Positions 1-6,571 of a DNA stretch of 44,466 bases are shown here, piece by piece (positions within the stretch are counted from its first letter, which is position 1; every line of letters starts with the position of its first letter). The DNA is from Lapillicoccus sp. (GTDB taxonomy: Bacteria > Actinomycetota > Actinomycetes > Actinomycetales > Dermatophilaceae): NCBI RefSeq assembly GCF_025353065.1, contig NZ_JANXRJ010000002.1, positions 1 through 44,466 on the forward strand, given 5' to 3'. The position numbers and the translations under genes were made by a program. Under the pieces are notes generated by a model. That model was not told the origin of the DNA and did not search any database. It was given only the letters and a program-made list of their open reading frames with translations.

Positions 1-52
1 CCTCACCGCGGATGCGCGACCTCAGCAGGCGGGGGTCAGCAGATGGCGGGGG

Positions 53-475
53 TCAGCGGGCCCAGAGCGCCCGGGCGCCGGAGTCGCCGGTCCGCACCGT
101 CCAGAACGTGGCAGCGGCGCTGGCGAGGATGGACACGATCACCGCGACCGGACCCAGGGAGCGGTGCCGGCGGGTGACCGCGACCGCGGTCGAGGCCACC
201 AGCATCACCAGGGCGAACAGGGGCAGGAGAGAGCCGATCTGGCCGTGCTCCAGGGCGATCTTGCCACCCAGGGTCTTCTGGAGGTCCTCGCCGCTCTGCT
301 TGGCCAGGATGGTGGTGCCGAGGATGACCGCGTTGCCGGCGACGACCCACCAGGCGACCCTCTCGCGCAGGCTCTTGCGGACTCCGACCAGCACGGTCAG
401 CACGGCCATCAGGGGCAGCAGGACGACGACGGCATGGATCACGAGCGGGTGCAGCGGGAGGCCGGTGATGGTCAT
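53..475 (-). CDS. DUF2231-like small membrane protein
   Basis: A 140-aa protein beginning MTITGLPLHPLVIH, with four hydrophobic segments (about residues 9-32, 42-56, 80-102 and 108-128) and short charged loops. The early Leu-Pro-x-His-Pro signature and the four-helix layout fit the DUF2231 family of predicted inner-membrane proteins. Members often carry conserved His residues near the first helix and are suspected, not proven, to take part in redox or heme chemistry. The ATG is preceded by a GAGGAG ribosome site about 7 nt upstream. It is the last gene of the minus-strand run DoxX-aroA-rsgA and lies 89 bp after rsgA. No specific substrate can be read from the sequence. Confidence 0.75.
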   Translation of the reverse strand: MTITGLPLHPLVIHAVVVLLPLMAVLTVLVGVRKSLRERVAWWVVAGNAVILGTTILAKQSGEDLQKTLGGKIALEHGQIGSLLPLFALVMLVASTAVAVTRRHRSLGPVAVIVSILASAAATFWTVRTGDSGARALWAR

Positions 476-564
476 CGGTCTGGCTCCTCGGTCAGCAGGG
501 GATGGGCGTGGTCATCGGGGGAGACGACCGTCGCACCGAAGGGGTTCAGCGCGCGCTCACGCTC

Positions 565-1692
565 TCACCCGGTGCCGGGTCCGGGGCCGCCCGCGACGCC
601 CGTGTCATCCTCCCGACCGTCTCCGCGGTCGACGCCGGAGCGGGCGCGCAGCAACCGTCGCAACGAGTCGAGGCGTGCGGGCCCGGCCGGCCCGGCGTTG
701 CCCGCTCTGACGAATGCGTCCAGGGCACAGTCGGTTTCGTCGTGGGTGCACCCTCGCGGACACTGGTCCGTGCCCGGCTCGAGGTCGGGGAAGTGGACGA
801 TGATCCGCTCGAGGTCGACGTGGGCCAGCCCGAAGGAGCGGATCCCCGGGGTGTCGACCACCCACCCGGCGTCCTTCCCGGGGAGCCGCAACGCCACCGC
901 CGAGGTCGACGTATGCCGCCCCCGCCCCGTCACGTCGTTGACGTCGCCGGTCGCCCGACGGGCGTCGGGGACGAGGCTGTTGACGAGCGTCGACTTGCCG
1001 ACCCCGGAGTGCCCGACCAGGACGGAGATCCGCCCCGCCAGCCGGCCGCGCACCTCGTCCAGGCCGGCGAAGCCGCTGACCGCCGTCTCCTGCCCGGCGA
1101 CCTGGTGGGAGGCCCCACCCCAGGAGGTGACGACGTAAGGCACCTCGAGCGGCGCATACGTCGTGAGGAAGGGCTGGGGGTCGACGAGGTCGGACTTGGT
1201 GAGCACCAGCAGCGGGGCGAGGTCGGCGTCGTATGCCGCGACGAGACACCGGTCGATGAGCCGGGGTCGGGGCTCGGGGTTGGCGAGCGAGGAGACGATG
1301 ACGAGCTGGTCCGCGTTCGCCACGATGACGCGCTCGACGGGGTCGGTGTCGTCGGCCGAACGGCGCAGCACGGACCGCCGGGGTTCGAGGCGGACGATCC
1401 GGGCCAGGGCGTCGGCGCTACCGCTGGTGTCGCCGACGAGGGAGACGTCGTCCCCGACGACCACGCCCTTGCGGCCGAGGTCACGGGACTTCATCGCCGT
1501 GACGAGACGCTCCGGCCGGTCGCGACCACCGACCCCCGCCGCGACGAGGACGGTGTAGCGGCCCCGGTCGACGGCGACGACGAAGCCGAGCACCGCGTCG
1601 TCGTGGGCGGGTCGCTCCTTGGTGCGACGGCGTGAGCCCCGGGGGTTGGGGCGGACCCGGATGTCGGACTCGTCGAGGTCGTGCCAGCTCAC
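565..1692 (-). CDS. rsgA: Ribosome small-subunit-dependent GTPase A
   Basis: A 375-aa cytoplasmic GTPase that helps mature the 30S subunit. The circularly permuted GTPase order typical of RsgA/YjeQ is visible: the G4 motif TKSD (about residue 165) comes first, then the P-loop GHSGVGKST (about 228), then the G3 motif DTPG (about 278). An N-terminal OB-like region precedes them. A C-terminal zinc knuckle of the form Cys-x4-Cys-x-His-x5-Cys (CPRGCTHDETDC) is intact. The start is GTG (MSWHDLDESD). It follows aroA after a 70-bp spacer that contains four 11-bp direct repeats. The aroA-rsgA pairing near sigR is a known actinobacterial arrangement. Confidence 0.95.
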   Translation of the reverse strand: MSWHDLDESDIRVRPNPRGSRRRTKERPAHDDAVLGFVVAVDRGRYTVLVAAGVGGRDRPERLVTAMKSRDLGRKGVVVGDDVSLVGDTSGSADALARIVRLEPRRSVLRRSADDTDPVERVIVANADQLVIVSSLANPEPRPRLIDRCLVAAYDADLAPLLVLTKSDLVDPQPFLTTYAPLEVPYVVTSWGGASHQVAGQETAVSGFAGLDEVRGRLAGRISVLVGHSGVGKSTLVNSLVPDARRATGDVNDVTGRGRHTSTSAVALRLPGKDAGWVVDTPGIRSFGLAHVDLERIIVHFPDLEPGTDQCPRGCTHDETDCALDAFVRAGNAGPAGPARLDSLRRLLRARSGVDRGDGREDDTGVAGGPGPGTG

Positions 1693-1710
1693 GCGGGGGC
1701 CCTCGCGGCT

Positions 1711-1754
1711 GACCTCACTGAGACCTCACTGAGACCTCATCCGGACCTCATCCG
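1711..1754. repeat. Four 11-bp direct repeats between aroA and rsgA
   Basis: The spacer holds two perfect copies of GACCTCACTGA followed directly by two perfect copies of GACCTCATCCG. All four share GACCTCA at an exact 11-bp (one helical turn) period. On the transcribed minus strand each unit reads with TGAGGTC, which resembles a ribosome-binding core. The run lies about 19 nt upstream of the rsgA start. Confidence 0.85.
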
Positions 1755-1762
1755 ACCCGTCA

Positions 1763-3124
1763 TCACGTCGCCATCATCGCTGTCCACAGTCCGGTGAAGT
1801 CGGGCAGCGTCTTCGTCGTCGCCCCGATGTTCTCCACCGTGACCCCGGGGACCACCAGCCCGAGCAGCGCTCCCGCAGTAGCCATCCGGTGGTCGTGATA
1901 GGTGCGGAACCGCCCACCGTGCAGGCGGGCCGGCGAGATCCGCAGGCCGTCCTCGGTCTCGGTCGCCGCGCCACCCAGACGGTTGATCTCGGCCACCAGC
2001 GCGGCGAGGCGGTCGGTCTCGTGCCCACGGATGTGGGCGACCCCCCGGATCCAGGTGGGGGACTCCGCGAGCGCCGCCAGCGCCGCGACCACGGGGGTCA
2101 GTTCGCTGGCGTCGTGCAGGTCGATGTCGATACCGCCGATCGCGCCGTTGCCCCCGACCGTGAGCCCGGTCCGGTCGAAGGAGACGTCGGCCCCCATCGT
2201 GTCGAGGATGTCGCGCAAGGCGTCACCGGCCTGCGTCGTGTGCTGCGGCCAGTCCGGCACCCGGACCCGACCTCCGACCGCGAGGGCGGCGGCGAGGAAC
2301 GGCCCGGCGTTGGAGAGGTCCGGCTCGATGAGCACGTCGAGCGAGCTGATCTCACCGGGCTCGACGCGCCAGGTGTTGGGCTCGGAGTCGTCGACGTCGA
2401 CCCCGGCGTCGCGGAGGGTCTCGACGGTCATCGCGAGGTGCGGCTCACTCGGCACCGGCTTGCCGTCGTGGTGGACGGTGACGCCCTCGTCGTAGCGGGC
2501 GCCGGCGAGCAGCAGACCGGAGATGAACTGGGACGACGCCGACGCGTCGAGGGTCACCGCCCCCCCACGCACGGAGCCGACGCCGTCGACCGTGAGCGGG
2601 AGGGTGCCGCGCCCCCCGTCGTCGATCTGCGCGCCGAGGGTGCGCAGCGCGGAGAGCACCGGACCCATCGGGCGGACCCGCGCGCCCGCGTCGCCGTCGA
2701 CGTGCACGGGTCCGTCGGCCAGCGCGGCGACCGGTGGCAGGAACCGCATGACCGTGCCCGCGAGGCCGACGTCGATGGTCGCGCCACCGCGCAGGACGGC
2801 TGCCGGCGTGACGATCCAGTCCATGTCGTCGGCGCCCGCCGCTCCGTCCGGACGGACGTCCTCGATCCCGGTCCCGAGGGCCCGGAGGGCCTGCGCCATG
2901 AGCAGCGTGTCCCGCGACCGCAGGGGGATCCGCAGGCGGGACCGGTCGTTGGCCAGCGCCGCGAGGACGAGGAACCGGTTGGTCAGCGACTTGCTGCCCG
3001 GCAGCACGACCACGGCGTCGAGGGGACCGGCGGCGACCGGCGCCGTCCAGTCGCCGGGATGCGGAGGCTCGTCGGCCGCGCTCGCGCCGCCGGGGTCATC
3101 CAGGGGTGCGCTCACGTCGGCCAC
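1763..3124 (-). CDS. aroA: 3-phosphoshikimate 1-carboxyvinyltransferase (EPSP synthase)
   Basis: A 453-aa enzyme of the shikimate pathway that joins phosphoenolpyruvate to shikimate 3-phosphate. The N-terminal substrate motif [17 protein letters not shown] (about residues 42-58), the central TVMRFLPP segment, and the C-terminal [13 protein letters not shown] motif (about 413-425) are all present. The length fits the family. The first start is GTG, 2 nt past the stop of the DoxX gene, so translation is probably coupled. A second GTG three codons later (MSAPLDD) is an alternative. The gene is co-oriented with rsgA downstream. Confidence 0.95.
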   Translation of the reverse strand: MADVSAPLDDPGGASAADEPPHPGDWTAPVAAGPLDAVVVLPGSKSLTNRFLVLAALANDRSRLRIPLRSRDTLLMAQALRALGTGIEDVRPDGAAGADDMDWIVTPAAVLRGGATIDVGLAGTVMRFLPPVAALADGPVHVDGDAGARVRPMGPVLSALRTLGAQIDDGGRGTLPLTVDGVGSVRGGAVTLDASASSQFISGLLLAGARYDEGVTVHHDGKPVPSEPHLAMTVETLRDAGVDVDDSEPNTWRVEPGEISSLDVLIEPDLSNAGPFLAAALAVGGRVRVPDWPQHTTQAGDALRDILDTMGADVSFDRTGLTVGGNGAIGGIDIDLHDASELTPVVAALAALAESPTWIRGVAHIRGHETDRLAALVAEINRLGGAATETEDGLRISPARLHGGRFRTYHDHRMATAGALLGLVVPGVTVENIGATTKTLPDFTGLWTAMMAT

Positions 3125-3126
3125 GC

Positions 3127-3660
3127 TCAGCCCAGGGCGTCCTGGACGCTGAGGTGGGCCTGCTGGGTGGCGATCTTCGCCTCGCGCCTCGCCGTCTTCG
3201 CGGCGTGCCGCGCCTCGCGGCGGGTGACCTTGCCCGCGTTGCGGGCCCGCCAGGCCAGACCCGGCTTCCCCTCGGTGTCGACGGCCGCGAGCAGCGCCCC
3301 ACCGATGAGGCCGACGTTCTTGAGGAACTGGGTGCGCTGCATCGCGCGTTCCTTGGCGTCGGTCTTCTCCCAGAACGCGTGCCCCGCCAGCGTCGTCGGG
3401 ACGAGCGAACCGGCCACGAGGATGCCGCCCACCCTGGAGAGCCGACCCGTCGCGATCATGGCGCCTCCGAGGAGCTGCGCCGCGCCGTTGGCCCGGACCA
3501 GCATCTCCTTGTCGTCGGGCAGGCCGAGCGCCGGGATCATCCGGTCGAGGAACGGTGTGGCGGGGCCGACCTTGGAGGCCGGGTGCCGCAGCTGGTCGAT
3601 CCCCCCGACGACGAAGATGGCAGCGAGCATGGGACGGGCGATGCGACGAACGATGGACAT
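3127..3660 (-). CDS. DoxX-family membrane protein
   Basis: A 177-aa protein. The N-terminus reads [20 protein letters not shown], followed by QLRHP, and there are further hydrophobic segments around residues 60-95 and 115-130. This is the four-helix DoxX layout. The C-terminal third is a very basic, Ala-rich helix ([17 protein letters not shown]) that extends beyond the usual family length. The ATG at 3660 has GAGGAG upstream, and a TACGGT -10-like hexamer lies at 3702-3697. It heads the minus-strand unit with aroA and diverges from the SRAP gene. DoxX proteins are linked to thiol or oxidative stress in actinobacteria; the substrate here is unknown. Confidence 0.85.
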   Translation of the reverse strand: MSIVRRIARPMLAAIFVVGGIDQLRHPASKVGPATPFLDRMIPALGLPDDKEMLVRANGAAQLLGGAMIATGRLSRVGGILVAGSLVPTTLAGHAFWEKTDAKERAMQRTQFLKNVGLIGGALLAAVDTEGKPGLAWRARNAGKVTRREARHAAKTARREAKIATQQAHLSVQDALG

Positions 3661-3758
3661 GGGTGGCGGATCTCCTCGGGTCTCGGTACTGCCACCACCG
3701 TAGTTGCTCGGCGGCCCCGGCAGCACCCGGGCGGACGGTGGGCCGCAGGCCGCCGGCA

Positions 3759-3771
3759 TAGGTTGACGCGC
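3759..3771 (+). promoter_or_regulatory. Leaderless-type -10 element before the SRAP gene
   Basis: TAGGTT (3759-3764) ends 7 nt before the ATG at 3772, with no Shine-Dalgarno sequence between. This is the geometry of a leaderless actinobacterial mRNA. No clear -35 box was recognised. Confidence 0.5.
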
Positions 3772-4611
3772 ATGTGTGGCCGGTATGCCGCGAGCAAGGA
3801 CCACGCGGACCTCATCGACGAGCTCGACATCGAGCTCGACGCCACGGGCGAGCCGGGCCGCAGCATCCTGGTCAACCCTCAGCACCCGCCGCCCGGCCTG
3901 CCCGACTGGAACATGGCGCCCACGAAGCAGGCCCCGGTCGTGGTGACCAGGGTGCCCCGCGGGGCGGCGGACGGCACACCCGCCGCGCGCCAGCTCCGTC
4001 TGCTCACCTGGGGCCTCGTGCCGAGCTGGGCCAAGGACACCAGGACCGGTCTGCGGATGATCAACGCGCGCGCCGAGTCGGTGCTCGAGAAACCGGGGTT
4101 CGCCCGTGCGGCAGCCTCGCGCCGGTGCCTCGTGCCGGCCGAGGGCTGGTACGAGTGGCAGGTGTCGCCGACCGTGACGGACGCCAAGGGCAAGCCGCGC
4201 AAGCAGCCCTTCTACATGCACCGCCTCGACGGGGAGGTCGTCGCGCTGGCCGGCCTCTACGAGTTCTGGCGCGACAAGGAGGTCGCCGACCCCGACGACC
4301 CGCTCGCCTGGTTGACGACCTTCACGATCATCACCACCCGCGCGGAGCCGGGGCTCGACCGGATCCACGACCGCCAGCCCCTGGTGCTCGAGCGCGACGA
4401 CTGGGCCCGGTGGCTCGACCCGGCGTCGAAGGACCTCGCCGTCGTCGGTGAGCTGCTCGCCTTCGAGCAGGCCGGCCGCTTCGACGCCTACCCGGTCTCC
4501 AGCGCCGTCAGCAGCTCCCGCAACAACGGCGAGCAGCTGCTGCTGCCGCTGGCCCGCGAGGAGCTGCGTGGCGTGGTCGACCCGGTGACCGGTGAGGTCG
4601 TCGGCGCGTGA
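3772..4611 (+). CDS. SRAP (SOS response-associated peptidase) family protein, YedK/HMCES-like
   Basis: A 279-aa protein starting MCGRYA. Cys2 becomes N-terminal after Met removal and is the residue that cross-links to abasic sites in single-stranded DNA. Other family active-site residues are visible: Asn98 in INARAES, Glu128 in EGWYEW, and His199 in HDRQP, where most relatives have HxRMP. The predicted role is to shield abasic sites through a thiazolidine DNA-protein cross-link. The true start is the internal ATG at 3772, because Cys must be residue 2. Its stop overlaps the start of the hydrolase gene by 4 nt (GTGA). Confidence 0.95.
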   Translation: MCGRYAASKDHADLIDELDIELDATGEPGRSILVNPQHPPPGLPDWNMAPTKQAPVVVTRVPRGAADGTPAARQLRLLTWGLVPSWAKDTRTGLRMINARAESVLEKPGFARAAASRRCLVPAEGWYEWQVSPTVTDAKGKPRKQPFYMHRLDGEVVALAGLYEFWRDKEVADPDDPLAWLTTFTIITTRAEPGLDRIHDRQPLVLERDDWARWLDPASKDLAVVGELLAFEQAGRFDAYPVSSAVSSSRNNGEQLLLPLAREELRGVVDPVTGEVVGA

Positions 4612-5297
4612 CCCCGGGAGCCGCGCCCTCGACGACGGTCGTCGACGTCGACACCCCCGCGGGTCCGGCCCGCGTCCACGTCACGCGACCCCGCGGCGCG
4701 CGCGGTCTGGCCGTCCTCGGGCACGGCGCGGGCGGGGGCCTGGGCTCGGTCGACCTCACGGCAGCCGCGACCGCGCTGACCGGGGCAGGCTGGGCGGTCG
4801 CGCTCGTCGAGCAGCCGTGGCTGGTGGCCGGCCGGCGGATCGCCGGACCGCCGAAAACCCTTGATGCGGCCTGGATCCCGGTCGTCAACGCGCTCCGCTG
4901 TCGTGGTGGGGCGCTCGCCACGGTCTGCGGGCCGCTGCTCCTCGCCGGACGCAGCGCCGGCGCCCGCGTCGCCTGCCGGACCGCCGACACCCTCGGCGCC
5001 GACGCCGTCCTCTGCCTCTCCTTCCCGCTGCATCCTCCCGGCCGGCCCGAGCGGCTGCGGGCCACCGAGCTCGCGCTGGTCACCGACGCCGACCGCGCGA
5101 TCGCCGTCGTCCAGGGGGAGCGGGACCCCTTCGGCGGTCCGGGTGAGGTCGCGGCATACCTGCCCGGGCTCGGGACCGGCCGCCAGCACCTGTATGCCGT
5201 GCCGGGCACCCACGCGATCCCGCGGAGCAGCGCTGCGCTCGTCGGGTTGGTCGTCGTCGCCTTCGCCAGCACCGTCCTTGCCAGCACAGTCGGCTGA
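4608..5297 (+). CDS. Alpha/beta-hydrolase family protein (KANL3/Tex30-like)
   Basis: A 229-aa putative hydrolase. It has an oxyanion-type HGAGGG motif near residue 42, a nucleophile elbow GRSAG (Ser about 109), an acidic residue in GERDPFG (about 168) and a C-terminal PGTHAI histidine (about 203), which together make a plausible Ser-Asp-His triad. The C-terminus is hydrophobic. It starts at a GTG that overlaps the SRAP stop (GTGA), so it is probably translationally coupled to SRAP. The substrate is unknown. Confidence 0.8.
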   Translation: MTPGAAPSTTVVDVDTPAGPARVHVTRPRGARGLAVLGHGAGGGLGSVDLTAAATALTGAGWAVALVEQPWLVAGRRIAGPPKTLDAAWIPVVNALRCRGGALATVCGPLLLAGRSAGARVACRTADTLGADAVLCLSFPLHPPGRPERLRATELALVTDADRAIAVVQGERDPFGGPGEVAAYLPGLGTGRQHLYAVPGTHAIPRSSAALVGLVVVAFASTVLASTVG

Positions 5298-5312
5298 CCT
5301 TCGCACCCCACC

Positions 5313-5339
5313 GGGAATGGCCCCTCGTCCGGTGACGTT
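5313..5339 (+). promoter_or_regulatory. SigR-type autoregulatory promoter upstream of sigR
   Basis: GGGAAT at 5313-5318 and GTT at 5337-5339 are separated by exactly 18 nt, which is the consensus architecture of SigR-dependent promoters (GGGAAT-N18/19-GTT). It lies about 180 bp before the main sigR start and predicts a transcript beginning near 5346. This implies positive feedback under thiol-oxidative stress. Confidence 0.8.
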
Positions 5340-5388
5340 GACGAGCGCGACAGGCGACCACCCGATCGGGCGGCTGCTCCCCAGCTCC

Positions 5389-5406
5389 AGGAGGCGTCAC
5401 CCCGTG
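5389..5406 (+). promoter_or_regulatory. Ribosome site and GTG start for a longer SigR isoform
   Basis: A perfect AGGAGG (5389-5394) stands 9 nt before an in-frame GTG at 5404; an in-frame ATG follows at 5410. The frame is open from here through the whole of sigR. Initiation here would add 31 residues (265 aa in all). It lies downstream of the SigR-type promoter, so only that transcript would carry it. Confidence 0.65.
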
Positions 5407-5457
5407 CTCATGCTCTCCGTGCCCGCGGTGGGAGGCCCCCTCAGTCCGGGCACCGGC

Positions 5458-5488
5458 CTGTCCGGGACAGCGGCCGCGAGACTAGGCT
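5458..5488 (+). promoter_or_regulatory. Second, leaderless-type sigR promoter with palindrome
   Basis: TAGGCT (5483-5488) ends 8 nt before the sigR ATG at 5497, with no Shine-Dalgarno sequence. A perfect palindrome CTGTCCGGGACAG (5458-5470) occupies the expected -35 position and could be an operator. This would be the basal promoter for the short protein. Confidence 0.5.
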
Positions 5489-5496
5489 GGGGGACG

Positions 5497-6201
5497 ATGA
5501 CCGACGACACCCAGACCCCGCTGGAGAACCCCACCGAGGTCCAGCCCGACCCCAGCGAGGTCAGTGAGCAGCGGCTCGCCGACGACGTCGTCGACGTCGC
5601 CTCCGAGACCACGTCGGAGCGCCGCGCGAGGTTCGAGCGTGAGGCCATGCCGCTGCTGGACCAGATGTACTCCGCCGCGCTGCGCACGACGCGCAACCCG
5701 ACCGACGCCGAGGACCTCGTCCAGGAGACCTACGCCAAGGCCTACAACGCCTTCCACCAGTACCGGCCTGGCACCAACCTCAAGGCCTGGATGTACCGCA
5801 TCCTCACCAACACCTACATCAACACCTACCGCAAGAAGCAGCGCGAGCCACTGCAGTCGGACGCGTCCGACGTCGAGGACTACCAGCTCCATCGCGCCGA
5901 GTCCCACAGCTCGGCGGGCCTGCGGTCGGCCGAGGACGTGGCGCTCGAGCACCTGCCTGACAGCGACGTCAAGCGGGCCCTCCTCGAGATCCCGGAGGAC
6001 TTCCGCCTCGCGGTCTACTTCGCCGACGTCGAGGGCTACGCCTACAAGGAGATCGCCGAGATCATGCAGACGCCGATCGGCACCGTGATGTCGCGTCTGC
6101 ACCGGGGGCGCCGGCAGCTGCGTGAGCTGCTCAGTGAGTATGCCGCCGATCGCGGGTTCGTCCGCGCTGACGCGACCACGAGCACAGGAGCCGATCAATG
6201 A
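5497..6201 (+). CDS. sigR: ECF RNA polymerase sigma factor SigR (RpoE-like)
   Basis: A 234-aa group IV sigma factor that directs the thiol-oxidative stress regulon. The sigma-2 region carries [14 protein letters not shown] (about residues 69-82) and the -10 reading segment [16 protein letters not shown]. The sigma-4 region carries [20 protein letters not shown], a helix-turn-helix. The ATG at 5497 is preceded by a leaderless-type TAGGCT. An alternative GTG at 5404, with a perfect ribosome site, would give a 31-residue N-terminal extension. The stop overlaps the start of rsrA (ATGA), so sigma and anti-sigma are translationally coupled. Neighbouring aroA-rsgA matches the conserved actinobacterial context. 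Confidence 0.95.
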   Translation: MTDDTQTPLENPTEVQPDPSEVSEQRLADDVVDVASETTSERRARFEREAMPLLDQMYSAALRTTRNPTDAEDLVQETYAKAYNAFHQYRPGTNLKAWMYRILTNTYINTYRKKQREPLQSDASDVEDYQLHRAESHSSAGLRSAEDVALEHLPDSDVKRALLEIPEDFRLAVYFADVEGYAYKEIAEIMQTPIGTVMSRLHRGRRQLRELLSEYAADRGFVRADATTSTGADQ

Positions 6202-6485
6202 CGCACGGCGACCACGCACGGCAGGACGGGATGATGAGCGACAGCGACTGCTCCGAGGCGTTGCTGCGCGTCTACGAGTACCTCGACGGCGAGATGAGCA
6301 CCGACGACTGCCGCAAGATCCAGGCCCACCTCGACGACTGCGGCCCCTGCCTGAAGCAGTACAACCTCGACCAGGCGCTGAAGGCCGTCATCAAGCGGTC
6401 CTGCGCCTGCGAGGAGGCTCCGCTCGAGCTGCGCGCGACGATCCTCACGAGGATCACGATGATCCGGATCGGCTCGCCCGACTGA
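6198..6485 (+). CDS. rsrA: Zinc-binding redox-sensing anti-sigma factor RsrA
   Basis: A 95-aa anti-sigma factor of the ZAS family. The His44-x3-Cys48-x2-Cys51 motif (HLDDCGPC) and Cys18 match the zinc ligands and redox cysteines described for Streptomyces RsrA. Cys38 and the paired C-terminal Cys69/Cys71 are also present. Disulfide formation releases zinc and frees SigR. The ATG overlaps the sigR stop by 4 nt. A second start (MMSDSD, codon 12) is possible and would bring the N-terminus closer to the Streptomyces length. The gene ends in a run of TGAC repeats. Confidence 0.95.
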   Translation: MTHGDHARQDGMMSDSDCSEALLRVYEYLDGEMSTDDCRKIQAHLDDCGPCLKQYNLDQALKAVIKRSCACEEAPLELRATILTRITMIRIGSPD

Positions 6486-6515
6486 CTGACTGACCGAGGT
6501 AACCCCGGCCTCGAC

Positions 6516-6534
6516 TAAGGTGAGGGTCACCTGA
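6516..6534 (+). promoter_or_regulatory. IdeR/DtxR-like box overlapping a -10 element
   Basis: TAAGGTGAGGGTCACCTGA matches 14 of 19 positions of the iron-box consensus TTAGGTTAGGCTAACCTAA. It contains a perfect inverted repeat, AGGTGA-GGG-TCACCT (6518-6532). The left part also supplies a TAAGGT -10 hexamer, so a bound regulator would block polymerase. It lies 38 bp before the YfhO-like gene. Binding by an IdeR-type repressor is inference. Confidence 0.45.
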
Positions 6535-6571
6535 CCGGTCCGGTCGGACGACGTCGAGCGGAAGGGGTGCA

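Noticed and set aside
4861-5403. Open frame upstream of sigR extending to 4861
   Set aside because: Most of it lies inside the hydrolase gene in another frame. Only the part from GTG 5404, with its own AGGAGG, is taken seriously.
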